From: Megachile rotundata
Lineage: Eukaryota > Arthropoda > Insecta > Hymenoptera > Megachilidae
Direction of reading: 5' to 3'
Assembly: GCF_050947335.1 (NCBI RefSeq)
Contig: NW_027473610.1
Span: forward strand, 1-64,000
DNA: 64,000 bases
Shown here: in pieces, positions 10,637-19,200 of the stretch
Layout of the letters: the number at the start of each line of letters is the position of its first letter
Numbering within the stretch: the stretch's first letter is position 1
Translations under genes and position numbers: made by a program
Notes under the pieces: generated by a model
Seen by the model: only the letters and a program-made list of their open reading frames with translations
Databases searched by the model: none
What the model was told of the DNA's origin: nothing

Positions 10637-13600
10637 TTATATTTTTGTCAGTAAACCTATTTCTTTAATGTATGGTATTGTATGGTCCTTAATTATGTTA
10701 TCGGCATTTGCTAGTGCTTCCGTAATCGTTGACGGTAGCTGATATCTTTTCCTTTGCGCTTCAAAGTCCTTACATTCCTCTATTATATGTTTAACTGTTA
10801 ATTGTGTTTTGCAAGTATTACAGTGTGGCATCGGTTCTTTTTTGAGTAAGTGGGCGGATGTGTAATATGTGTGTCCCAGTCTTAGTCTGGTGATCACTGT
10901 TTGTTCTTTCCTGGTTAATCCTCTCGGCATATACCATTTGTGCACAGTTGGTTTTATTTGCTTCATATGTGACGTAGTGTGATTCCATAGTTCCTGCCAC
11001 TGCTGTGTATGAAGGTGTTTTATATATGTTTTCATATCTCGGACACTTATTTGCTTTTCGCTGATGTCATATCGGGTTGCAGCTCTTGCAGCCTTATCAG
11101 CTTCCTCATTTCCTCTTATGTTCATGTGACCCGGTACCCACATTAGAAAGATTTGTTTGCCAGTTATTATTATTTCGTGTATCATCATGATGATTCTGTA
11201 TGTTGTGTGGTCGGTCGTATATACGTTCTGTATTTGACTAATTGCGCTTTGCGAATCTGTACAAATAATAATGGTCGCGTTTGGCTGAATATTGTTTGCC
11301 GAGTACCTTAAGGCCTGCCATATGGCATGCAGCTCCGCTGAAACTATGCTCATTTCCTTCGGCAGTGACCACGACAGTGTCTGTGCACTAGTATGTATAG
11401 CGCATGCTACACCTTCACCGGTTTTTGAGCCATCTGTATATATAACTTCTGGTTCATAGTGTCTGTGAATTTCATCTTGTAAAATTTCTTGGTAAATTAT
11501 ACTGTTTGTTTCGCTTTTCTTGTAGTTTGTCAGTTCTTCTTTGACTTTTATTTCTGTTAGTAGCCACGGAGGAGTGTCGTATAATTCACAGGCATAAATG
11601 GAGTTGATATTTAGATTATATTTTTCTAGCAGTGAATGAGCCTTCCGAGCTGATGAACGGGCTGACGATGGTCGATTATATTTTTCAGGTTGAATAGTAT
11701 CTATTGTATCGAAAAAGGTTTTATAAGTTATGTGTCTTGGTTTTGCCTTCAAGTCTGCTATGTAGTTGAGTAATATCTTTTCGCGTCGTAGTTGTAGGGG
11801 CGCAATTCCTGCATCACAATAAAGGCTGTGCACTGGAGTGGTTCTAAATGCGCCTGTCGCATATCGGATTCCAATATGATTTATGGTATCTAATGTTTTC
11901 AAACGTGTTTTTGCTGCTCCTGAATATATAATGCACCCATAGTCTATCTTTGATAAAATAAGTTTCGAGTGTAGACTAATTAAAATTTCTCTGTCCGCTC
12001 CCCAAGCAGTGTTTGATAGGCATTTCATAATGTTCATTCTTTTTTTACATTCATCTGCAAGAATTTGGATATGGTGGCGGAAAGTTAATTTTTTATCGAA
12101 GTGGATTCCCAAGTAGCGTACAACCTCCTTATATTTGATGTTCACATTCTTTATCTGCAATTCTGGCTGATTGTGATGGAATTTCCTACAGAAGTGAATA
12201 CTATTTGTCTTCTCCGCTGAGAATTTGAAACCCCTCGCCTCCGAAAACTCCACCAATCGGTTTATTGTTTTCTGTAGATTTTCATTTATGCGTTCAATTC
12301 TTTTTCCTGAGCAAAATATAACCAAATCATCGACATATAGACATCTTCGAACTGGCTCTTGGATTTGTTCTGTTATACTATTTATTGCTATTGCAAATAG
12401 GGTAACACTTATTGTCGACCCCTGTGGTATTCCCGTTTCTTGAATTTTGGTCGAGGATAATTTTCCATTTAATCTTACTTTAAAAAACCTTAACGATAAG
12501 AAACTTTTTATAAGAAGCGGCAAACGTCCCCGGAAACCCCACTCGTGTAATTGATTGAGAACACCATGCCGCCAAGTAGTATCATAGGCCTTATATATAT
12601 CTAAAAATACCGCAGTTAAGTGTTCACCCTTTTCGAAGCTATTGTATATTTCATTTTCAAAAAAGGAGAGGCTATCAGTTGTATTGTGAAATTTACGAAA
12701 ACCACATTGATATTTTGATAATAGCTGCTTCTGTTCGAGTATCCACAGGAGACGATAATTTACCATTTTTTCGAAAATTTTGCTCATACAACAAGTTAGT
12801 GATATGGGTCTGTAGCTTTCACACTGGAGTGGGTCCTTCCCTGCTTTTAAAATTGGGATGATCAGTGCCTCTCTCCATTTATCGGGATATATCCCCATCT
12901 CCCAAATACGGTTATATATTTTCAGAATTCTGTTTTTCGCTTCAAGCGGCAATTCCTGTATCATTTTGTATGGTATATTGTCTGGGCCTGGTGTAGTATT
13001 ATTGGCATTGCGCATCGCCTCTTGCATTTCCGACATTGTAAAGGAGACGTTGTAGGTATCCACTTCATTTGAGCTGAAGTCTAACGATGTTTCGAGGAGC
13101 GGCTTAGCATTTCGAAAGTCCTCTGTATAGTTGCTGCTGCTACATGAGGTCTCGTAAAACTCTGCCATATGTTCCGCTATTTCTGCCGGATCTGTAATGA
13201 TATATCCGTTCTTTTGAAGCCCTGTAATTTTTGTGGAGTTTTGTCTGCCCTTAATGTTCCTTATTTTACGCCATACTTCTGCTGTGGGAGTTTCCGGTGT
13301 AATTGTATTAACATATTTCTCCCAGTATTGCTTTTTAGATTCTCGTATTGTTTTCCGCGCCTCCGCACGTAGTTTTTTAAAAGTAATTAGGTGTTGCTGC
13401 GTGGGATTCTTTTTGTACTTGTTAAACGCACGTTTCTTCTTATTGACCGCCTCTTTGGTAGTATTATTCCACCACGGTACCGTAAGCTTAGGGTATTTTT
13501 TGGCAGTTGGAATATTACGTTCTGCAGCCGCAATAATAGCAGATGTGACCCCCAGCACCGATTCTTCAATGTCATCTGATTCGGGAGGAAGGGCTATATC

Positions 13601-14326
13601 TTTTTGATATCCCTTCCAATCGGCTCTACTAAGGCACCATCTATGTATATATACTTCACTATTGCTTGGTGTGTAGTTTGTCAATATAATTGGGAAGTGG
13701 TCACTTCCATATAAAAGATCTAGTGGCTTCCAGGTGTATTGGATACAAAGGTGAGGTGAGCTAATCGATAAATCTATGGCCGAAAATGTTCCCGTGGCTA
13801 TGTTAAAATGAGTCATTTCACCTGTGTTCATGATGGTTAAATTTTCAGCATCGATAAAGTTTTCAACAGTTTGACCTTTTCTGTTTGTGCTATTGCAGCC
13901 CCATAGGGTATTCCACGCATTAAAATCTCCAGTTAGTATATAAGGCTTCGGTAATTGTTGTACAATATTTTGCAAATCCTGTAAGTTCCAATTTGAATCT
14001 GGGAGATACAAAGAGCATATACATATCTGATAAGGTGCTAGCATCTTTGCGGCCACGGCTTGCAGGGGGGTGTGAATTACAATTTCTTCCGTTATGCATG
14101 ACTGGTGCATCAGTAAAGCCACTCCACCTTTTGCTCGTCCATCAGTATAAGCATCTTTTCGATAAATTTTAAATCCACGTAGTGACAATGAATGGTCTTC
14201 TTTTAAATGCGTTTCTTGTAAGGATATGCAGTATGGCAAATAAGAGGATATTAGTAATTTCAGTTCGGGATAATGCGATATAAGACCATTGCAGTTCCAT
14301 TGGATTATGTTTTTAGCGCCTGCCAT
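10637..14326 (-). CDS. LINE ORF2: APE endonuclease / reverse transcriptase / RNase H polyprotein
   Basis: The 1229-aa enzyme nicks target DNA and copies the element RNA at the nick (target-primed reverse transcription). Residues about 5-217 form an exonuclease III-like endonuclease: NCNG at 11, QETH at 37, GDFNAWN at 133, SAID at 182 and SDH at 208. Residues about 440-760 are reverse transcriptase: PGPDNIP at 446, YRPISL at 505, FLDIYKAYD at 574 (D576, D582), GIPQGS at 632 and the catalytic YVDD at 664. Residues about 960-1085 are RNase H, with D965, E998, D1024, H1067 and D1077 all present; the H-to-D spacing of 10 matches bacterial RNase HI. A C-terminal zinc motif follows (C1169, C1172, H1180, C1185). 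The start is the ATG at 14326, because an in-frame TAA lies two codons upstream. It overlaps the end of ORF1 by 14 nt. No stop or frameshift is seen and all catalytic residues are kept, so it looks functional. After GIPQGS it reads SVTLF where many LINEs have SPLLF. Confidence 0.96.
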   Translation of the reverse strand: MAGAKNIIQWNCNGLISHYPELKLLISSYLPYCISLQETHLKEDHSLSLRGFKIYRKDAYTDGRAKGGVALLMHQSCITEEIVIHTPLQAVAAKMLAPYQICICSLYLPDSNWNLQDLQNIVQQLPKPYILTGDFNAWNTLWGCNSTNRKGQTVENFIDAENLTIMNTGEMTHFNIATGTFSAIDLSISSPHLCIQYTWKPLDLLYGSDHFPIILTNYTPSNSEVYIHRWCLSRADWKGYQKDIALPPESDDIEESVLGVTSAIIAAAERNIPTAKKYPKLTVPWWNNTTKEAVNKKKRAFNKYKKNPTQQHLITFKKLRAEARKTIRESKKQYWEKYVNTITPETPTAEVWRKIRNIKGRQNSTKITGLQKNGYIITDPAEIAEHMAEFYETSCSSSNYTEDFRNAKPLLETSLDFSSNEVDTYNVSFTMSEMQEAMRNANNTTPGPDNIPYKMIQELPLEAKNRILKIYNRIWEMGIYPDKWREALIIPILKAGKDPLQCESYRPISLTCCMSKIFEKMVNYRLLWILEQKQLLSKYQCGFRKFHNTTDSLSFFENEIYNSFEKGEHLTAVFLDIYKAYDTTWRHGVLNQLHEWGFRGRLPLLIKSFLSLRFFKVRLNGKLSSTKIQETGIPQGSTISVTLFAIAINSITEQIQEPVRRCLYVDDLVIFCSGKRIERINENLQKTINRLVEFSEARGFKFSAEKTNSIHFCRKFHHNQPELQIKNVNIKYKEVVRYLGIHFDKKLTFRHHIQILADECKKRMNIMKCLSNTAWGADREILISLHSKLILSKIDYGCIIYSGAAKTRLKTLDTINHIGIRYATGAFRTTPVHSLYCDAGIAPLQLRREKILLNYIADLKAKPRHITYKTFFDTIDTIQPEKYNRPSSARSSARKAHSLLEKYNLNINSIYACELYDTPPWLLTEIKVKEELTNYKKSETNSIIYQEILQDEIHRHYEPEVIYTDGSKTGEGVACAIHTSAQTLSWSLPKEMSIVSAELHAIWQALRYSANNIQPNATIIICTDSQSAISQIQNVYTTDHTTYRIIMMIHEIIITGKQIFLMWVPGHMNIRGNEEADKAARAATRYDISEKQISVRDMKTYIKHLHTQQWQELWNHTTSHMKQIKPTVHKWYMPRGLTRKEQTVITRLRLGHTYYTSAHLLKKEPMPHCNTCKTQLTVKHIIEECKDFEAQRKRYQLPSTITEALANADNIIKDHTIPYIKEIGLLTKI

Positions 14327-15932
14327 CTTTTAATATTTTTTCTAATTTAATTGAACTTATTGAGTCTCTCTTCCACTTATCCTCTTTTCTATTCGTTTCT
14401 CTTGCTGGAGCAGGTTTAGGATCGAATATCGCTTCATCCGAATCCGTCATATCATCTGTGTTTAGAGTACTCAATACTTTTTCCGATATCACTGTGCTGC
14501 ACTCAGTGTTAAGAAGGTGAGTGTCCTCGCTTTCATATGGTGAGGATCTTGGATTCCTCTTCTGTTCATCCGAGACATTTCTTTGTTTTGTAACGTTATA
14601 GATATTCATTTTAGGAGGACCTGTTTCTACATCTATATCCATTTTATCATTACCTTGTTGTGTAGGGACGGTTAATTTCTTTTTAATGGTTCTCACCTTG
14701 TTTGTTTCCTTTGGAGTGCTTACTTCCGATGTTTTGACATTTGCAACCTTCCGCTCCTTCGACTTACTTGGAGTCCCGAGAACTGCTCTCTTTTCTAGAG
14801 AACTTTGTAGAGTGGAGCAGTCAGTCTCGGTCATCGTTGCACACACCTCTGTTTCCGTTTTCTTATAAACATTCATGTTCTGTATCATTTTCTTTAAATC
14901 TCCCATTACTTCGTTTATCCGACGTTCTACAGCTTTAACCACCTCCGGAATTATGTTTTCAACTATCGTAGACGTGTCAATTTGCTTCTCCCGAGTGGGT
15001 TGTTTTGTTACTGAGGCATAAGAGTCAGCCAAATTAAAGGGCCTCCTGTTTCTAAATTCGCGTTTTGCTTCTATGTAAGTTATACGTTTCTCTGCTTTTA
15101 TTCTTTGTATTTCGCACTCTTCCTTGTAGATAGGACACGACTTTGACGATGACAGATGCGGCTGCTGACAATTGGCGCATTCAAAAGGTGCTTCGCATGG
15201 GCTGCCTTCATGAACCTGTTTTCCACATATACATACGGCATTTCTAGTACATTGCAGGGACATGTGGCCAAATTTCTGGCATCTAAAACATCGCTGGGGG
15301 TTAGGAATATATTGCCTGACAGGTAAATTATACATTGCTACTTTTATGTTCTCTGGGATCTTAGGCGTATCAAATGTCAAAATCAGCGATCCGGTATCTA
15401 TGAATTCGCCACTGCGTTTTACTCGTATTCTTTGGACATTGATAACACCTACATCTTTCAAGTTTTCGAGAATTTCATCTGTGCTGCAGTTGAGAAGGTC
15501 TCTACACGTCACAACACCCCTACTGGAGTTTAGGCTACGATGCGGATTTACTTCCACCGGCAGCGTTCCAAAAACGGTCACATTCCTCAGATTATCGTGT
15601 TGTGTCTTGTTTGCTACTTCCACCAGCAAACCCTCTCTTATCTTTTTTATGCTACATACGTCTCCGGCCAAATTTTTAATAGTCGCAGAAATGAGAAACG
15701 GGCTAACACTAGCGAAATCTCCCTCTGTACGCCTGATCACCAAGAAACGAGCATACTTTTGGGCAGGACAAAGTGTTGGCAGCGCCATTCGTGAAAAAGT
15801 TGCTTTTTTCCGCTTAAAGGGAGGGGCGTCAGGCCAAACAACATTCGAAGACTGACCGACACTAGGATTGTCACCCTTGTTTAAAGAGAAGGGCATCTCT
15901 GTGTAATTTTTGTTTTGATTTGAAGATCTCAT
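14313..15932 (-). CDS. LINE ORF1: gag-like RNA-binding protein with three CCHC-type knuckles
   Basis: The 539-aa protein is expected to coat the element RNA, form the ribonucleoprotein and act as a nucleic-acid chaperone. The N-terminus is polar (residues 1-60). Residues about 60-210 form a folded region that in related proteins lies before the knuckles. Then come C215-x2-C218-x4-H223-x4-C228, C234-x-C236-x4-H241-x4-C246 and C252-x2-C255-x3-H259-x6-C266. A charged helical stretch follows (about 270-295). The remaining C-terminal half is long, Lys/Ser/Thr/Glu-rich and probably disordered. The start ATG at 15932 opens the first long frame after the GC-rich leader. The stop TAA (14313-14315) lies 14 nt inside ORF2. 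The three-knuckle arrangement is typical of I-like and Jockey-like ORF1 proteins. No break is seen. Confidence 0.93.
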   Translation of the reverse strand: MRSSNQNKNYTEMPFSLNKGDNPSVGQSSNVVWPDAPPFKRKKATFSRMALPTLCPAQKYARFLVIRRTEGDFASVSPFLISATIKNLAGDVCSIKKIREGLLVEVANKTQHDNLRNVTVFGTLPVEVNPHRSLNSSRGVVTCRDLLNCSTDEILENLKDVGVINVQRIRVKRSGEFIDTGSLILTFDTPKIPENIKVAMYNLPVRQYIPNPQRCFRCQKFGHMSLQCTRNAVCICGKQVHEGSPCEAPFECANCQQPHLSSSKSCPIYKEECEIQRIKAEKRITYIEAKREFRNRRPFNLADSYASVTKQPTREKQIDTSTIVENIIPEVVKAVERRINEVMGDLKKMIQNMNVYKKTETEVCATMTETDCSTLQSSLEKRAVLGTPSKSKERKVANVKTSEVSTPKETNKVRTIKKKLTVPTQQGNDKMDIDVETGPPKMNIYNVTKQRNVSDEQKRNPRSSPYESEDTHLLNTECSTVISEKVLSTLNTDDMTDSDEAIFDPKPAPARETNRKEDKWKRDSISSIKLEKILKDGRR

Positions 15933-16210
15933 TATGGTCCCACGAGCAGCTAGGGAAATATACGGTCCACCGCAACAGAGCCCCGCTTGTCACGGTAAGG
16001 CGGCTAAAATAAAACCGGGTGGCGCCTGGTACCCAGAGTGCTCCGTTTACGACTGCATTACCTTGCAATCATTCAGCCCCTCAGCACGGAAACGCATAAC
16101 ACTTTGGGCTTAGGGATTCTTTTTACGAGGTTGACTCCTCGAGCTCGGGGCCCCGGGGTCGCTATGCCCGCAACCAGCTGCACCGAGGTACAACTGGTCC
16201 CCCTGGGGGG
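15933..16210 (-). promoter_or_regulatory. 5' UTR and presumed internal promoter of the LINE
   Basis: The 278-bp leader precedes ORF1. Its first 70 bp (16141-16210) are about 73% GC by count (51 of 70), against about 38% in the surrounding satellite. It begins with C6-A-G5 on the element strand and contains the palindrome GGGGCCCC. Elements of this type carry a promoter inside the 5' UTR so that each copy can be transcribed from its first base. I did not identify individual promoter boxes with confidence. The outer C run may include bases added untemplated at the 5' junction. Confidence 0.65.
16047..16097 (-). other. Short upstream ORF in the LINE leader (16 codons)
   Basis: An ATG at 16097 opens a 16-codon frame ending at TAA (16047-16049), 114 bp before the ORF1 start. 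A second ATG at 16072, in another frame, gives a four-codon ORF (ATGATTGCAAGGTAA). Such upstream ORFs would reduce initiation at ORF1 if the leader is scanned from the cap. They may equally be chance, since the peptides are too short to judge. Confidence 0.3.
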
Positions 16211-16226
16211 TCATTTTCGCACGATT
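16211..16226. repeat. Target-site duplication, right copy (5' side of the LINE)
   Basis: An exact repeat of TCATTTTCGCACGATT from 10380-10395, placed directly after the element's 5' terminal C run (GGGGGG on the plus strand). It runs straight into normal satellite (CAGCCTCTAATTCG), which defines the 5' boundary of the insertion cleanly. Confidence 0.93.
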
Positions 16227-19200
16227 CAGCCTCTAATTCGCACATATCCGCTGTAATTCGACTCTGTACTATCTAGTCATGTTAAGTTATCGTAACTGAG
16301 CACAATTCAACACCACAATGAACAATTTTGCTGGTTTTGAACGAATTATGTTCATTTTCGCACGATTCAGCCTCTAATTCGCACGTATCCGCTGTAATTC
16401 GACTCTGTACTATCTAGTTATGTTAAGTTATCCTTTCTGAGCGCAATTCAACACCACGTTGAACAATTTTGCTCGTTTTGAACGAATTATGCTCATTTTC
16501 GCACGATTCAGCCTCTAATTCGCACATATCCGCTGTAATTCGACTCTGTACTATCTAGTCATGTTAAGTTATCGTAACTGAGCACAATTCAACACCGCAA
16601 TGAACAATTTTGCTGGTTTTGGACGAATTATGCTCATTTTCGCACGATTCAGCCTCTAATTCGCACATATCCGCTGTAATCCGACTCTGTACTATCTAGT
16701 CATGTTAAGTTATCGTAACTGAGCACAATTCAACACCACAATGAACAATTTTGATCGTTTTGCACGAATTATGCTCATTTTCGCACGATTCAGCCTCTAA
16801 TTCGCACATATCCGCTGTAATTCGACTCTGTACTATCTAGTCATGTTAAGTTATCGTAATTGAGCACAATTCAACACCACAATGAACAATTTTGCTCGTT
16901 TTGAACGAATTATGCTCATTTTCGCACGATTCAGCCTCTAATTCGCACATATCCGCTGTAATTCGACTCTGTACTATCTAGTCATGTTAAGTTATCGTAA
17001 CTGAGCACAATTCAACACCACAATGAACAATTTTGCTGGTTTTGAACGAATTATGCTCATTTTCGCACGATTCAGCCTCTAATTCGCACATATCCGCTGT
17101 AATTCGACTCTGTACTATCTAGTCATGTTAAGTTATCGTAACTGAGCACAATTCAGCACCACAATGTACAATTTTGCTGGTTTTGAACGAATTATGCTCA
17201 TTTTCGCACGATTCAGCCTCTAATTCGCACATATCCGCTGTAATTCGACGCTGTACTATCTAGTTATGTTAAGTTATCCTATCTGAGCACAATTCAACAC
17301 CACAATGAACAATTTTGCTCGTTTTGAACGAATTTTGCTCATTTTCGAACGATTCAGCCTCTAATTCGCACATATCCGCTGTAATTCGACTCTGTACCAT
17401 CTAGTCATGTTAAGTTATCGTAACTGAGCACAATTCAACACCACAATGAACAATTTTGCTCGTTTTGAACGAATTTTGCTCATTTTCGAACGATTCAGCC
17501 TCTAATTCGCACATATCCGCTGTAATTCGACTCTGTACTATCTAGTTATGTTAAGTTATCGTAACTGAGCACAATTCAACACCACAATGAACAATTTTGA
17601 TCGTTTTGAACGAATTATGCTCATTTTCGCACGATTCAGCCTCTAATTCGCACATATCCGCTGTAATTCGACTCTGTACTATCTAGTCATGTTAAGTTAT
17701 CGTAACTGAGCACAATTCAACACCACAATGAACAATTTTGCTGGTTTTGAACGAATTATGCTCATTTTCGCACGATTCAGCCTCTAATTCGCACATATCC
17801 GCTGTAATTCGACTCTGTACTATCTAGTTATGTTAAGTTATCCTATCTGAGCAAAATTCAACACCACAATGAACAATTTTGCTCGTTTTGAACGAATTTT
17901 GCTCATTTCCGAACGATTCAGCCTCTAATTCGCACATATCCGCTGTAATTCGACTCTGTACTATCTAGTTATGTTAAGTTATCCTATCTGAGCACAATTC
18001 GACACCACAATGAACAATTTTGCTGGTTTTGAACGAATTATGCTCATTTTCGCACGATTCAGCCTCTAATTCGCACATATCCGCTGTAATTCGACTCTGT
18101 ACTATCTAGTTATGTTAAGTTATCCTATCTGAGCACAACTCAACACCACAATGAACAATTTTGCTCGTTTTGAACGAATTTTGCTCATTTTCGAACGATT
18201 CAGCCTCTAATTCGCACATATCCGCCGTAATTCGACTCTGTACTATCTAGTCATGTTAAGTTATCGTAACTGAGCACAATTCAACACCACAATGAACAAT
18301 TTTGATCGTTTTGAACGAATTATGCTCATTTTCGCACGATTCAGCCTCTAATTCGCACATATCCGCTGTAATTCGACTCTGTACTATCTAGTTATGTTAA
18401 GTTATCCTATCTGAGCACAATTCAACACCACAATGAACAATTTTGCTCGTTTTGCACGAATTATGTTCATTTTCGCACGATTCAGCCTCTAATTCGCACA
18501 TATCCGCTGTAATTCGACTCTGTACCATCTAGTTATGTTAAGCTATCCTATCTGAGCACAATTCAACACCACATTGAACAATTTTGCTCGTTTTGCACGA
18601 ATTATGCTCATTTTCGCACGATTCAGCCTCTAATTCGCACATATCCGCTGTAATTCGACTCTGTACTATCTAGTCATGTTAAGTTATCGTAACTGAGCAC
18701 AATTCAACACCACAATGAACAATTTTGCTGGTTTTGAACGAATTATGCTCATTTTCGCACGATTCAGCCTCTAATTCGCACATATCCGCTGTAATTCGAC
18801 TCTGTACTATCTAGTTATGTTAAGTTATCCTTTCTGAGCACAATTCAACACCACGTTGAACAATTTTGCTCGTTTTGCACGAATTATGCTCATTTTCGCA
18901 CGATTCAACCTCTAATTCGCACATATCCGCTGTAATTCGACTCTGTACTATCTAGTTATGTTAAGTTATCCTATCTGAGCACAATTCAACACCACAATGA
19001 ACAATTTTGCTCGTTTTGAACGAATTATGCTCATTTTCGCACGATTCAGCCTCTAATTCGCACATATCCGCTGTAATTCGACTCTGTACTATCTAGTCAT
19101 GTTAAGTTATCGTAACTGAGCACAATTCAACACCACAATGAACAATTTTGCTGGTTTTGAACGAATTATGTTCATTTTCGCACGATTCAGCCTCTAATTC

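Larger units (their letters stand above)
10396..16210 (-). mobile_element. Full-length I-clade-like non-LTR retrotransposon (LINE), apparently intact
   Basis: The 5815-bp element is inserted in the satellite and read on the minus strand. From 5' (16210) to 3' (10396) it has a 278-bp GC-rich 5' UTR, ORF1 (gag-like, three CCHC-type knuckles), ORF2 (APE endonuclease, reverse transcriptase, RNase H, CCHC), a 3' UTR of about 225 bp and an (AAATC)n tail. A 16-bp target-site duplication flanks it. The APE-RT-RNase H order with a knuckle-bearing ORF1 fits the I group; LOA-type elements also have RNase H and are the main alternative, whereas Jockey and R1 elements normally lack it. Both ORFs are uninterrupted and the 5' end does not look truncated, so the copy may be recent and possibly active. 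No second copy or fragment is seen in the window. Confidence 0.95.

Noticed and set aside
12225..13607. Several open frames of 60-124 codons on the plus strand and one on the minus strand within ORF2
   Set aside because: They lie in other frames of ORF2, have no recognisable domains and follow its codon structure. They are shadows.
14686..15855. Plus-strand frames up to 197 codons opposite ORF1
   Set aside because: They are antisense shadows of ORF1, Cys/Phe/Leu-rich with no recognisable domain.
15871..16068. 65-codon frame upstream of and overlapping ORF1
   Set aside because: Its start would be TTG, not ATG, and it overlaps the ORF1 start in another frame. Only the shorter ATG-started upstream ORFs were kept, at low confidence.
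16141..16210. GC-rich segment as a host CpG island or promoter
   Set aside because: It falls inside the target-site duplications and directly at the LINE 5' end, so it belongs to the element's leader.
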